Below, in pieces: positions 25,315-34,124 of a stretch of DNA of 64,000 nucleotides (position 1 is the first letter of the stretch; each line of letters starts with the position of its first letter). A program made the translations under genes and the position numbers. The DNA comes from Bdellovibrio sp. BCCA. Its GTDB lineage: Bacteria > Bdellovibrionota > Bdellovibrionia > Bdellovibrionales > Bdellovibrionaceae. Under the pieces are notes generated by a model. The model saw only the letters and a list, made by a program, of their open reading frames with translations, did not search any database and had not been told where the DNA came from. The DNA is taken from assembly GCF_037996825.1 (NCBI RefSeq), contig NZ_JBBNAC010000001.1:496001-560000 (forward strand), given 5' to 3'.

Positions 25315-25333
25315 GATATTGATAATCAGTTGA
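25315..25333 (-). promoter_or_regulatory. Fur-box-like site upstream of the flavinylation operon
   Basis: The 19 bases match the classical Fur consensus (GATAATGATAATCATTATC) at 14 of 19 positions, with an intact TGATAATCA core. It lies 82 bases upstream of the beta-barrel gene start. Iron repression of the operon is the inference. Confidence 0.5.
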
Positions 25334-25376
25334 AAACGCCTTTTGATGCGTCAGATCATAGTGTCTATTACAAGAC

Positions 25377-26600
25377 TTAGGCGTTTTCCAATTGAGGTAA
25401 GGATTTCTCTGTCTTTGCGCCCAAGCGCTTAAGATCTTCCACTTGGTCGATCAAGTTTCCACGGCCTTCCGAAACCTTCTTGATAACCTCTTCATGAGCT
25501 TTTTGAGCCGCTCCCAGTTTTTCACCTAAGTTTTGGAGATCTTTAAGAAGACCCGCGAATTTTTCGTAAAGAAGGCCACCACGTTTCGCGATCTCCAGCG
25601 CATTTTTTTCCTGACGGTCTTGTTTCCACAAAGCCGCTACCGTTCGCAATGTCGCCAAAAGTGTTGTCGGGCTCACAATCGCCACGTTTCTTTCCCACGC
25701 ATATTGGAAAAGTTCAGGCTTTAATTTAAACGCCAACGCAAACGCCGGCTCCAAAGGCATAAAAAGAATCACAAAATCAGGAGAGATCAGCTTATCAGCC
25801 GCGTGATATTTTTTCTCTGACAAACCGTCGATGTGTTTTTTCAAAGACTCCACATGAAGTTTTCCTGCGCGCTCTTGATCTTCCGGAATTTCCGCGGATG
25901 TGTATTGTTCGTAAGCGATCAAAGTCATTTTCGAGTCGACGATCAAATGTTTTTCGTCAGGCAAATTCACGATCACGTCAGGACGAAGAATCTGTCCGTC
26001 TTCACCGCGCAAATCCATGTCTGTGCCTTGAATGATGTACTCATCACCTTTGCGAAGGCCTGAACGCTCTAAGATATTTTCAAGAATCAACTCGCCCCAA
26101 TTGCCTTGGGTTTTCACTTCGCCCTTTAAAGCTTTCGTAAGGTTTTGAGTTTCTGCTGACATCACTTTGTTCAATTCCATCAGTTTTGTCAGCTCACCAC
26201 GAAGAACGCCGCGCTCGGAACGCTCGGTGGAGTACGTCTCTTCCACTTTTTTCTCGAAGTCTTTGATGCGCTCTTTGAGAGGTTCTAAAACAGAGGCGAT
26301 GTTTTTGTGGTTTTGATCCGTGAACTTCGCTGATTTTTCTTCAAAGATTTTTTGTGCAACGACTTCAAACTGCACGTTCATGCGGTTTGCCAGTTCTTCT
26401 TGTTGCTTGCGTGCTTCGGTCATCAAAGATTTTTGCTCTTGAATGCTTTGTGAGAGGAGGTCGTTTTTCATCTGCAAAGCTTGAACTTCGGCCTGTAATT
26501 GCGCTTTTTCTGCCGCAGCCTGGGCTTTATTTTTAAAATAAACCACGAGACCTGAAATAATGGCTCCTGCAATAAAAGCGGCAATGGCGATGAAATTCAT
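25377..26600 (-). CDS. rmuC: RmuC-family DNA recombination/limiting protein
   Basis: 407 residues from the ATG at 26600, chosen for its GAGGAGG ribosome site and because it begins directly with a membrane anchor (MNFIAIAAFIAGAIISGLVV). A long coiled coil (about 25-160) follows. The RmuC nuclease-like domain has GNWGELILENILERSGL, RPDVIVNLPDEKHLIVDSK and VSPTTLLATLRTVAALW, which are hallmark blocks. RmuC limits recombination at inverted repeats in E. coli and has recently been tied to defence. It stands alone and divergent from menA. Confidence 0.92.
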   Translation of the reverse strand: MNFIAIAAFIAGAIISGLVVYFKNKAQAAAEKAQLQAEVQALQMKNDLLSQSIQEQKSLMTEARKQQEELANRMNVQFEVVAQKIFEEKSAKFTDQNHKNIASVLEPLKERIKDFEKKVEETYSTERSERGVLRGELTKLMELNKVMSAETQNLTKALKGEVKTQGNWGELILENILERSGLRKGDEYIIQGTDMDLRGEDGQILRPDVIVNLPDEKHLIVDSKMTLIAYEQYTSAEIPEDQERAGKLHVESLKKHIDGLSEKKYHAADKLISPDFVILFMPLEPAFALAFKLKPELFQYAWERNVAIVSPTTLLATLRTVAALWKQDRQEKNALEIAKRGGLLYEKFAGLLKDLQNLGEKLGAAQKAHEEVIKKVSEGRGNLIDQVEDLKRLGAKTEKSLPQLENA

Positions 26601-26709
26601 AATGGCCTCCTCGGACTTCCTCTTTCTGCCCTCAGAATTTCCTTTGGTCACGGAAAAAAGAATCTGATACAACAGCCTTTTACTGAACTCTTAACAATGC
26701 GATGCAAAA

Positions 26710-27597
26710 ATGACTTCTGCGACTCAAATTAAAAGTATTATTCTCGCTTTCCGTCCTAAAACTTTAACAGCCGCTCTGGTTCCATGCTTGGCAGGAACAG
26801 CGCTGGTCAAAGCCGTCGGTCTTTCTTGGGACGGATGGGTTTTGTTTTACGCTTTGATGGCGTCCTTTCTTATTCAAATCGGCACAAACCTTGTGAATGA
26901 TGCCGTGGATTTCAAAAAAGGTGCGGATACTGAAAAACGCATCGGTCCTCAACGCATTACTCAAGCTGGAATTTTAACGGCGAATCAAGTGATGGCTTTG
27001 GGTTCTTTGTGTTTCCTTTTGGCGGTTTTGTGTGGAGTGCCTCTCGTGATGAAAGGCGGCTGGGTCATTGTCGCTATCGGGGTTGCTTCCGTTTTGATGG
27101 GATACTCTTACACAGCGGGACCTTTTCCTTTAGCTTACTTGGGGCTTGGTGATCTTTTTGTGATCTTGTTCTTTGGTCTTCTTGCGGTGACGGGAATTGT
27201 TTTCCTGAACACAGGTAAATGGCTCACGGAAGCTTTGGTGCTTGGATTGCAAATCGGCTTTCACGCGACAGTGCTTATTGCCATCAACAATCTTCGCGAT
27301 CACAGCGGGGATGCTTTGGTGAATAAGAAAACTTTGGCCGTGCGTTTTGGTGTGCAGTTTTCACGCTGGGAAATTGCGACCCTGTGCTTTTTGCCATTTG
27401 TACTCAATATCTACTGGTGGACAGAAGGATATAAGATCCCTGCAATCTTCTCTTTGTTTGCTTTGCCATTGGCTGTGAAAATCACAAAAAATGTTTTCTC
27501 TACCGAACCAAGTCCGGCCTATAATCGTTTCTTGGGACAAGCGGCAGGATTGCATCTTGTCTTTGGATTACTTCTCGCGATTGGATTTGCGTTTTGA
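26710..27597 (+). CDS. menA: 1,4-dihydroxy-2-naphthoate prenyltransferase (MenA)
   Basis: 295 residues, UbiA superfamily with eight to nine membrane helices. The first Asp-rich motif is TNLVNDAVDFKKGADTEKR, and INNLRDHSGDALVNKKTLAV is the second. ALVPCLAGTAL and RIGPQRITQAGILT are typical of MenA. It joins the polyprenyl chain to DHNA, giving demethylmenaquinone. It heads a run menA-menC-menE-ferredoxin with overlapping ends, so these genes form one operon. The ribosome site is weak. Confidence 0.9.
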   Translation: MTSATQIKSIILAFRPKTLTAALVPCLAGTALVKAVGLSWDGWVLFYALMASFLIQIGTNLVNDAVDFKKGADTEKRIGPQRITQAGILTANQVMALGSLCFLLAVLCGVPLVMKGGWVIVAIGVASVLMGYSYTAGPFPLAYLGLGDLFVILFFGLLAVTGIVFLNTGKWLTEALVLGLQIGFHATVLIAINNLRDHSGDALVNKKTLAVRFGVQFSRWEIATLCFLPFVLNIYWWTEGYKIPAIFSLFALPLAVKITKNVFSTEPSPAYNRFLGQAAGLHLVFGLLLAIGFAF

Positions 27598-28586
27598 TTA
27601 AAATCTCCTACAGCCCTTACACTCTAAAGCCTGTTCAATCTTTGAATGCTGTTTCATCAGCCGCCCCTCGCGAGGGAGTGCTTCTCAAAGTAGAATGGTC
27701 TGACGGGTTGACGGGCTATGCGGATCTTCACCCGTGGCCTGAGTTGGGAGATTTGTCTTTAGAGGATCAACTTTCTGAACTTCGCCGCGGTCGTATGTCC
27801 GTGCAAATCGAACAGAGCATTTGGCTTGCGCGCAGGGACGCCCAACTTCGTAAAGACAAGAAGAGCGTTTATGAAGGCGGCGAGAAAATCAAAAACAATT
27901 ATCTGCTCTCTGATTTTAAATTGATCAAGCCGGGCTTTTTGGATGAGTTAAAGACTCAAGGTTTTACGACTCTCAAAATGAAAGTCGGAAGAGACCTTCA
28001 GGAAGAAGCTGATATTCTGACACACGTCGCGGCTGCGGGACTTAAGATTCGTTTGGATTTTAATGCCGTTGGAAGCTGGCAAACTTTTGAAAGATTCATT
28101 GGCAATCTGCCTCCGACCGTACGTCCTTTGATTGAGTATGTGGAAGATCCGTTTCCTTTTGACGTGAATGCGTGGAAGGAAGCAAAAAAACTTGTGAAAA
28201 TTGCCATCGACAATCAATACGACCGCGTTCCTTGGGATCGCTTGGTTGCTGCGCCTTTTGATGTGATCGTGATGAAGCCTGCAAAAACGGACATCGATAA
28301 AGCCATCGAACGTTGTAAGAAGTGGAATTTAAAAGCCACAGTGACAAGTTATATGGATCATCCCGTCGGTGTCGCACACGCCATTGGTGTTGCGATGGAG
28401 CTTAAGAAAAAATACGGCGAGATGATTCTGGAGTCCGGATGTCTGACTCACAGACTTTATCAAATGGATCCGTTTGCGGCAGAGCTTTCCACGCAAGGTC
28501 CGTATTTGTTGAAAGTGAAAGGCACAGGAGTTGGTTTTGACCGACTTCTAGAGGCGACATCGTGGTTTCAAGTCAAAATGAATTAG
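27594..28586 (+). CDS. menC: o-succinylbenzoate synthase (MenC)
   Basis: 330 residues. The start is a TTG that overlaps the menA stop (TTGA), the only start that keeps the N-terminal barrel strand. Enolase-superfamily features: the catalytic Lys in LKMKVG, metal ligands in LDFNAVGS, YVEDPFP and AIDNQYD, and a second Lys in VIVMKPAK. The enzyme dehydrates SHCHC to o-succinylbenzoate in menaquinone synthesis. A charged insertion (about 80-100) is unusual. Confidence 0.9.
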   Translation: MIKISYSPYTLKPVQSLNAVSSAAPREGVLLKVEWSDGLTGYADLHPWPELGDLSLEDQLSELRRGRMSVQIEQSIWLARRDAQLRKDKKSVYEGGEKIKNNYLLSDFKLIKPGFLDELKTQGFTTLKMKVGRDLQEEADILTHVAAAGLKIRLDFNAVGSWQTFERFIGNLPPTVRPLIEYVEDPFPFDVNAWKEAKKLVKIAIDNQYDRVPWDRLVAAPFDVIVMKPAKTDIDKAIERCKKWNLKATVTSYMDHPVGVAHAIGVAMELKKKYGEMILESGCLTHRLYQMDPFAAELSTQGPYLLKVKGTGVGFDRLLEATSWFQVKMN

Positions 28587-29722
28587 ATCTTTATTCTGAG
28601 AAGAACGAAATTCTTCTTAATCCGCGCTGGCCTAAAGAGGACTACGAAAAACTTTGGGCTTTGGCATCTCACGTTCAAGAAGAAAGAAAATTGCAAGGAC
28701 ATGTTTGGATCGCGACTTCGGGTTCCACGGCAGATTCAGTCGCGGGAACGAAACTTGTCGCTCTTTCAAAAAAAGCGCTCTTAAATTCTGCACAGTCCGT
28801 GAATAAACATTTAAACTCCACCGCTCAAGATGTGTGGACTCAAGTCCTTCCTCATTTCCATGTGGGCGGTCTCGGTATTGAAGTGCGTGCTTCCCTTGTT
28901 GGTGCGCGAGTGGTTCCCTCTTTGAAGGAACAAAAGTGGGATGTACACCACTTTTATGAAACTCTAAAGTCAGAAAAGTGCACTCTGTCAGCCTTAGTTC
29001 CAACGCAAGTCTATGACCTGGTCACACATTCGTACAAAGCGCCTTCTTCGATGCGCGCGATTGTTGTTGGTGGCGGTGTTTTTGAAGCCGAGCTTTACAA
29101 AAAAGCCCGTGTCTTAGGATGGCCAGTTCTTCCAAGTTACGGGATGACAGAGACCGCTTCACAGATTGCCACGGCGACCTTACAGTCGTTGGAGCAATCG
29201 GAATATCCATCAGTGCGTTTGTTGTCGCACGCCCGAGCGCAGAAAAACGCTGACGGTTTTTTACAAGTTCAGGCGACGTCGTTATTTACCTGTTACGCCC
29301 AAAACACGACTGAAGGAATGAAGTCGTGGGACCCTAAGGTCGATGGTTGGTTCACGACGGAAGATCGTGGCGAAATTATCGATGGGGCCTTGCATGTTCA
29401 AGGGCGCAACAAAGACTACATTAAAATCGGAGGCGAAGGCACCAATGTCGCTCGCTTGCGATCGCTTTTGGAAAACGCCGCCTTGCAAATGAATCCGAGC
29501 TGGCCTGCAAAGTTAGTTCTGCTGGATATGCCTTCTGACAGATTGGGAAGTGAAATTCATTTGGTGAGTTTGCTCTCGGCGGACGACACTGAAAAAGTAG
29601 TACAGGTCTATTCAGAAAAAGTGCTTCCCTTCGAAAAAGTTCGTAAAATTTATTATATCAATGAAATTCCCCGTAGTGATCTAGGTAAAGTGTTGTGGGG
29701 AGAGTTAAGGAAACGGTTATGA
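28562..29722 (+). CDS. menE: o-succinylbenzoate-CoA ligase (MenE)
   Basis: 386 residues from a GTG at 28562, overlapping menC by 25 bases. ANL-superfamily motifs: the P-loop ATSGSTADSVAGTKLVALS, SYGMTETASQIA, DGWFTTEDRGEI and GRNKDYIKIGGEGTN. The last motif keeps the hinge Lys and Gly residues, but no obvious catalytic Lys near the C-terminus stands out beyond SDLGKVLWG. It activates OSB with ATP and CoA. The protein is short for the family (about 450-490), mainly in the N-terminal part. Confidence 0.9.
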   Translation: MVSSQNELDLYSEKNEILLNPRWPKEDYEKLWALASHVQEERKLQGHVWIATSGSTADSVAGTKLVALSKKALLNSAQSVNKHLNSTAQDVWTQVLPHFHVGGLGIEVRASLVGARVVPSLKEQKWDVHHFYETLKSEKCTLSALVPTQVYDLVTHSYKAPSSMRAIVVGGGVFEAELYKKARVLGWPVLPSYGMTETASQIATATLQSLEQSEYPSVRLLSHARAQKNADGFLQVQATSLFTCYAQNTTEGMKSWDPKVDGWFTTEDRGEIIDGALHVQGRNKDYIKIGGEGTNVARLRSLLENAALQMNPSWPAKLVLLDMPSDRLGSEIHLVSLLSADDTEKVVQVYSEKVLPFEKVRKIYYINEIPRSDLGKVLWGELRKRL

Positions 29723-30036
29723 AACAAGAAGAAAATCCGTGGTCAAAAGGTGTCGTTCTAGTTTGCACAAAGTGCGGAAAGTCGATCAGCCCTAAGTCTT
29801 TGCATGAAGAAGGCAATGCCGGAGAAAATCTTAAAACATTTTTAAAAAAATCATTTAAAGAAACCGGTGATCTTTCAAAAATCCGCATCGTGACTTCAAG
29901 CTGTCTGGATGTGTGTATTGATGAATACCAAGCCGTGACGTACGCGCCTGTGCAAGGTCCTACAGAAACTTTCATCGTTCATCCTGAAGAGGATCGCGAA
30001 AAGCTTCTGCAACACCTGCGTGAAAAAATTAAATAG
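29719..30036 (+). CDS. Thioredoxin-like [2Fe-2S] ferredoxin
   Basis: 105 residues from the ATG at 29719, which overlaps the menE stop (ATGA). Four Cys occur in two pairs, Cys16/Cys19 (VLVCTKCGKS) and Cys62/Cys66 (TSSCLDVCIDEY), the pattern of thioredoxin-like 2Fe-2S proteins such as those in NuoE and stand-alone Shethna-type ferredoxins. It probably acts as a cytoplasmic electron carrier. The tight linkage to menaquinone genes is noteworthy, as none of the known Men steps needs a ferredoxin. Confidence 0.8.
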   Translation: MKQEENPWSKGVVLVCTKCGKSISPKSLHEEGNAGENLKTFLKKSFKETGDLSKIRIVTSSCLDVCIDEYQAVTYAPVQGPTETFIVHPEEDREKLLQHLREKIK

Positions 30037-30052
30037 ATCTTATTGGCACCGT

Positions 30053-31639
30053 CTAAGGCTGCACATTGAGTTCACGTGCTTTCGATGAAAGACCGGATGA
30101 ACTTAAATTGAAGTGATAAATGCCGCTAGCGGTGCTGGATGACTTGAAATAGACGGTCATCGAAGTCGACTGAGCGGCAATCGACACATTGGAAATTGTT
30201 GTGCCTGCGCACGTCGAGTCAGAATAGAAACTTCCTACGTTAGACTCTTGGGTGCCCAGAATAATATTTGTCGGCGCACTCACAGGAATTAAGGTTCCGT
30301 TGTCATTGACTGAAACTATACGGAAAGCAAAACAGGTATTGCGAGTCACGTCGCGAGGTCCCCAGATATCCACAGAGCTTACTGTTGCTTTCGATGTCAG
30401 ATCCGCTCGCATAGCAATTGGACTTGCATCATAAATCAGAGAACCCGCCGTGCCTGTGCCAACCATGGTGATTGCAAAGTCTGTCATAGTTCCAGAGTCC
30501 GTCGGTGAAGGGTTGTATTTTACATAGGCCGTGATTTCGGAACTGTAAGACGCAAATGCAAAGTTGGAAACTTCCGTTGCACACGAAGAGTTTCCGTAAA
30601 ACTTCACCTGAGTATCGGCGGATGTCAAAGTCACGCTTCCCGGAAATTGATCATAAGCCGGAGTGCGATTGTAGTTATATGCACGTATTTTGATTGGATA
30701 ACAAAGACCTTTATAAATTTGGTGAATGTATTCTTCCGCCGCAAGCCAACGGTAAGATGACGCTGCCGAAGAGTCGCGCAAGATAACATCGGTATAGCCG
30801 GTATCGGGAGTTAACGCTGACGACTGAACCACGCGGAATTCAAAGATTTGATTCAAAGGTGTTTCTGGGAATTTATAAATGACATCTGTTCCATCTGTGT
30901 TAGCCGGAATAGTAAAGGTGCTTTGAGTCGCCGGAGTTCCACTGGCGCAATCTTGCCAGCTCGTATAAGCTTGCACCTTGCTTGTGGCAGAGCCACTGAT
31001 GCGTCCCTCCAAACTAAAACTAATCGCTGTCGGAGTGGCTACTCGGTAACCGCCGGCACTGAGCACAGACACGCGGAAGGAATCGCACATTCCCGCTCCC
31101 GCAAAACCTCGCGGCCATGTTTTTTCCAAAATAATTTTTGCAGGAGAATTGTTGGAGCCCGGTGAAGTCCCTGAATTATTGTCAACCAAAGTCAAAGTTT
31201 CGGTATCACCAATTAAAGACTCACCCTTGATATAGAGATAGTCAACGTGGCTGCCGTTGGAACCAGTTTGAATGCCCCAGATATTCTGTAAATCGTTTTT
31301 CGTCAGATAAATATCAAATGATCCGTCCGAACAATCGCGGTCATTTGTCGTTCCTACGGGCAGCGCTGTGCCTGTGAGGTCAGGATTTACAGGCGGTTGA
31401 TGCCATAGCTGTTTGTCGAAACTAATAAAAACATTGCCGACGCGACTGTCGCAACTTCCTTGCACGCGAGCATAACCTTGCAACTCGAAATCTTGATTAA
31501 ATGGACTTGTGCCTTTAAGCGAAGGCGCCGGAAGTTTTTTACCTAACGAGGATACGTCCAAGTCAGGATCTTTGCAGCCCGCTAAAAAGACAGCAGATAA
31601 AATAAGAGTAATAAGATATCGGCCAGACACGTTCAACAT
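30053..31639 (-). CDS. Large secreted lipoprotein with repeated Cys-containing beta domains
   Basis: 528 residues. The signal ends in LAGC (Cys22), marking a lipoprotein. The mature protein is rich in Ser, Thr and Gly. It holds about four imperfect repeats of some 90-100 residues with the pattern of a strand, a Tyr-rich turn, a Cys and a closing YFKSS or YVKYN strand (for example FYGNSSCATEVSNFAFASYS and FYSDSTCAGTTISNVSIAAQ). The repeats look immunoglobulin-like. No enzyme motif is seen. It is divergent from the fibre gene at 31806 and has a weak FliA-like box at 31647-31654. A surface role, perhaps linked to the fibre, is a guess. Confidence 0.75.
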   Translation of the reverse strand: MLNVSGRYLITLILSAVFLAGCKDPDLDVSSLGKKLPAPSLKGTSPFNQDFELQGYARVQGSCDSRVGNVFISFDKQLWHQPPVNPDLTGTALPVGTTNDRDCSDGSFDIYLTKNDLQNIWGIQTGSNGSHVDYLYIKGESLIGDTETLTLVDNNSGTSPGSNNSPAKIILEKTWPRGFAGAGMCDSFRVSVLSAGGYRVATPTAISFSLEGRISGSATSKVQAYTSWQDCASGTPATQSTFTIPANTDGTDVIYKFPETPLNQIFEFRVVQSSALTPDTGYTDVILRDSSAASSYRWLAAEEYIHQIYKGLCYPIKIRAYNYNRTPAYDQFPGSVTLTSADTQVKFYGNSSCATEVSNFAFASYSSEITAYVKYNPSPTDSGTMTDFAITMVGTGTAGSLIYDASPIAMRADLTSKATVSSVDIWGPRDVTRNTCFAFRIVSVNDNGTLIPVSAPTNIILGTQESNVGSFYSDSTCAGTTISNVSIAAQSTSMTVYFKSSSTASGIYHFNLSSSGLSSKARELNVQP

Positions 31640-31646
31640 GCTCTAC

Positions 31647-31674
31647 TCATCGACAAAGGACGAGAGCATCTAAA
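31647..31674 (-). promoter_or_regulatory. Weak sigma-28-like promoter of the lipoprotein gene
   Basis: On the - strand TTTAGATG-N12-GTCGATGA. The -10 matches GCCGATAA at 6 of 8 and ends 7 bases before the ATG, the same geometry as the other abutting boxes in this window. The -35 matches 4 of 8. Confidence 0.35.
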
Positions 31675-31770
31675 GATTCAGAATGAGATTATTAATAGAA
31701 CTAAGGAATTGTAAGAGTTCTGTCTCAAATAGAAGCGAATAAAAAAAGTATTAAGAGTGAGTAAACATAT

Positions 31771-31798
31771 TCATATTTTTACCTGAAATTGCCGAATA
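31771..31798 (+). promoter_or_regulatory. Sigma-28-like promoter of the first fibre gene
   Basis: TCATATTT-N12-GCCGAATA. The -10 matches 6 of 8 and ends 7 bases before the ATG at 31806; the -35 matches 5 of 8. There is no ribosome site in between. Confidence 0.45.
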
Positions 31799-31805
31799 AT
31801 TAAGC

Positions 31806-33569
31806 ATGAAGTTCGGAGCGTTTCTTGTTTTCATGAGCTCGCTGTTTCTTTTTGAGATAGCAGCGACCGGGGCGCCTGCGACCTTAACTTATCAAGGCAG
31901 GATTGTTCGGTCGGATGGGACTCCTTTGGAGTACTCCAACGTCAGTTTTATTTTTCAGCTCACAGACCCTTCTGGTCAATGCGTGATCTACCAGGAAAAA
32001 GTTACGGGTATTAATATGACAAACTCTAAAGGGGTTTTTGATGTGCCTCTTGGAAACGGCGTCGTCAATTATCCTTTGAGCGGAACTTTTTCTATTCTGG
32101 ATGCCTTCAATAACTCGGCGAGTTTCACTTGCGGCGCGTGCGTAGGATACAACTGTGTAGACAGCACGAGCACGTATTCATCATTAAGCGCAGACGGGCG
32201 CGTGTTGCGCGTGCAATTTCATGATGGTGCGGGATGGAAGACGATTTCTCCTGACAGTTTGATTCGCAGTGTTCCTTATGCGGGCTATGCTTTGTCGGCG
32301 CAAAAAATCGGAACCAATGTGGCATCGGATTTTTTACTCAAAGCCGGTCTTCCTACCTGCGGAGCCAATCAATTTCTTTCGTGGAATGGTTCGGCTTTGG
32401 CGTGTTCTTCGGCGATGACGTCGTTACCAAACACGACAGTGAGTGCGGGATCTTATGGCTCTAGCACACAGATTCCGACTTTCACAGTCGACGCCCAGGG
32501 ACGATTGACTGCCGCCGCAAATGCTTCAATTCCCACAGCGAGTGGATCATCTTCGGGTCTTCTTACTGCCACGGATTGGAATGCGTTTAATAATAAACTC
32601 GATGCCTCTGCGATCACGGGATTCTTTTCTAAGGATGGAAATAGTTTTGGAGCCGCTGCCACTCTGGGAACGAACGATGCCTTTGCTTTGAATTTAGAAA
32701 CTAATGGAGCTAACAGAGTGACCGTCACAAGTGGAGGTAGTGTTGGTATCGGTACGACTTCGCCCGGAGCCAAATTTCATATCGCACAAGCAGCCTCCGA
32801 AAATCCCTTCCGCGTTTCGCATTCCAATGGATCAGCAATCATCGATGTCGATTGGGCGGGACGAGTGAGCATGGATACGAATATCAATTCTACTGTGCCG
32901 CTTTTGAAAGTGGGAAATGGAAATTTCGGTGGAACTCTATTAGAAGTGAATGGAAAAAGTTCGACAAGCGGTGTTCTTCTTTCTGTCAATCAGACAGGCT
33001 CTCCGCTTTTTGCTGTCACAACTTCGGGAGTTGGAGTGGGAACAACATCACCGTCCTCGGCATTCACCGTGCAAGGGACGATTGAGTCAAAAACGGGAGG
33101 CATTAAATTTCCAGATGGTTCTGTGCAAACGACAGCGGCGGCTGCTTCCACCTTACCGAGTGTCGTGACGTTTTCTACATCAAATACGACTGTGACAACG
33201 TCTTCAGCTCCTTCGTTTGTAACTCTGTATAGTGCGACGTGGACAGCGCCTGAGAGTGGAAAAGTGCTGATGACGATGTATAAAATTGCGCCTTATTTGT
33301 TTTCATGTACGAGCGGAAATTTTGGTTTCAGATTTACCGTTAATGGTGTAACTGGAGCTATAAATAATCATAACTTCATTTCAAACATTGCTCGCTACCA
33401 AAACGGCGAAGCTGTTTTTGCTCCCACTGTTGACACTTTTAACGTGATAGCAGGAGCAACCTACACTCTCGCGATTCAATATTTTTCACAGAGTTTTAGT
33501 TCTTGCACGATCAATACGCGCGGAAACTCCAGTGGCAGTGACACCATTGTCATCCAATATGTAAACTAG
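31806..33569 (+). CDS. Fibre-like surface adhesin with exchangeable tip (shorter copy)
   Basis: 587 residues with a signal peptide (about 1-22). Residues 23-200 form a domain shared with the protein at 40448: LTYQGRIVRSDGTPLEYSNV, GVFDVPLGNG, FHDGAGWKTISPDSLIRSVP. A repetitive shaft follows with the phage tail-fibre hallmark GGSVGIGTTSPGAKFHI (about 320) and GVGVGTTSPSSAFTVQG. FPDGSVQTTAAA leads into a C-terminal domain (about 449-587) of jelly-roll type unrelated in sequence to the tip of the other copy. This architecture fits the mosaic adhesive trimer fibres reported for Bdellovibrio, which recognise prey surfaces; assignment to that family is inference. Confidence 0.78.
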   Translation: MKFGAFLVFMSSLFLFEIAATGAPATLTYQGRIVRSDGTPLEYSNVSFIFQLTDPSGQCVIYQEKVTGINMTNSKGVFDVPLGNGVVNYPLSGTFSILDAFNNSASFTCGACVGYNCVDSTSTYSSLSADGRVLRVQFHDGAGWKTISPDSLIRSVPYAGYALSAQKIGTNVASDFLLKAGLPTCGANQFLSWNGSALACSSAMTSLPNTTVSAGSYGSSTQIPTFTVDAQGRLTAAANASIPTASGSSSGLLTATDWNAFNNKLDASAITGFFSKDGNSFGAAATLGTNDAFALNLETNGANRVTVTSGGSVGIGTTSPGAKFHIAQAASENPFRVSHSNGSAIIDVDWAGRVSMDTNINSTVPLLKVGNGNFGGTLLEVNGKSSTSGVLLSVNQTGSPLFAVTTSGVGVGTTSPSSAFTVQGTIESKTGGIKFPDGSVQTTAAAASTLPSVVTFSTSNTTVTTSSAPSFVTLYSATWTAPESGKVLMTMYKIAPYLFSCTSGNFGFRFTVNGVTGAINNHNFISNIARYQNGEAVFAPTVDTFNVIAGATYTLAIQYFSQSFSSCTINTRGNSSGSDTIVIQYVN

Positions 33570-33575
33570 GGCAGA

Positions 33576-34031
33576 TTACTTACCCCAGCCTTTTTCACTT
33601 TCAATTTGTTCACGCAATTGTGCTTCGATTTTTTCAGCAGGAATCACCGGACCGCGACCCACTCCAGGACAAAATGCTTTCACGTCTTTTGCCCATGACT
33701 TTGCGTTCATCACTTCAGGCCAGAACGGCCAAGTACGACATTGTGTTGGACGGGCTTCGTAAACGCCGCAAGCTTTTCCTTTAAGGAACATGCAATCCGG
33801 ATTTTTGGGATCTTCTTTCAGATGCCAGATGCCGCCGGTTTTTTCGCAATAACGGCGCGTGAAAGTGGAAGTGCTGATTTTCAAATACTTCGCAAAACGT
33901 TGGCGGTCTTCTAGGCTTAAATACACAAAACCGTATTCGCCGTGAGACGTGCAGCATTTGCCTGAACCCGTGCATTCAAAACGAACGCCTTCTCGCCACC
34001 ATTCTTTTCCCGTGAATTTGAACTCTTCCAT
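33576..34031 (-). CDS. YkgJ-type Cys-cluster protein (putative Zn/Fe chelating)
   Basis: 151 residues. Cys residues occur in FECTGSGKCCTSHG, NPDCMFLKGKACGVYEARP and TQCRTWPFWP, the CxxxxxxCC...C...C...C pattern of the YkgJ/UPF0153 family. A metal ion or Fe-S cluster is thought to be bound, but the reaction is unknown. Cytoplasmic, with no signal peptide. It ends 6 bases from the convergent fibre gene without an obvious terminator between them. Confidence 0.82.
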   Translation of the reverse strand: MEEFKFTGKEWWREGVRFECTGSGKCCTSHGEYGFVYLSLEDRQRFAKYLKISTSTFTRRYCEKTGGIWHLKEDPKNPDCMFLKGKACGVYEARPTQCRTWPFWPEVMNAKSWAKDVKAFCPGVGRGPVIPAEKIEAQLREQIESEKGWGK

Positions 34032-34124
34032 TATTTTCCTTGTATTGAGAGCTCAAAATAAGGCCGAAGAGTCTTGACAGCAAGCAGATAAATCGCGAAG
34101 TTAGGGCCTCTCCAGGAGACAAAA

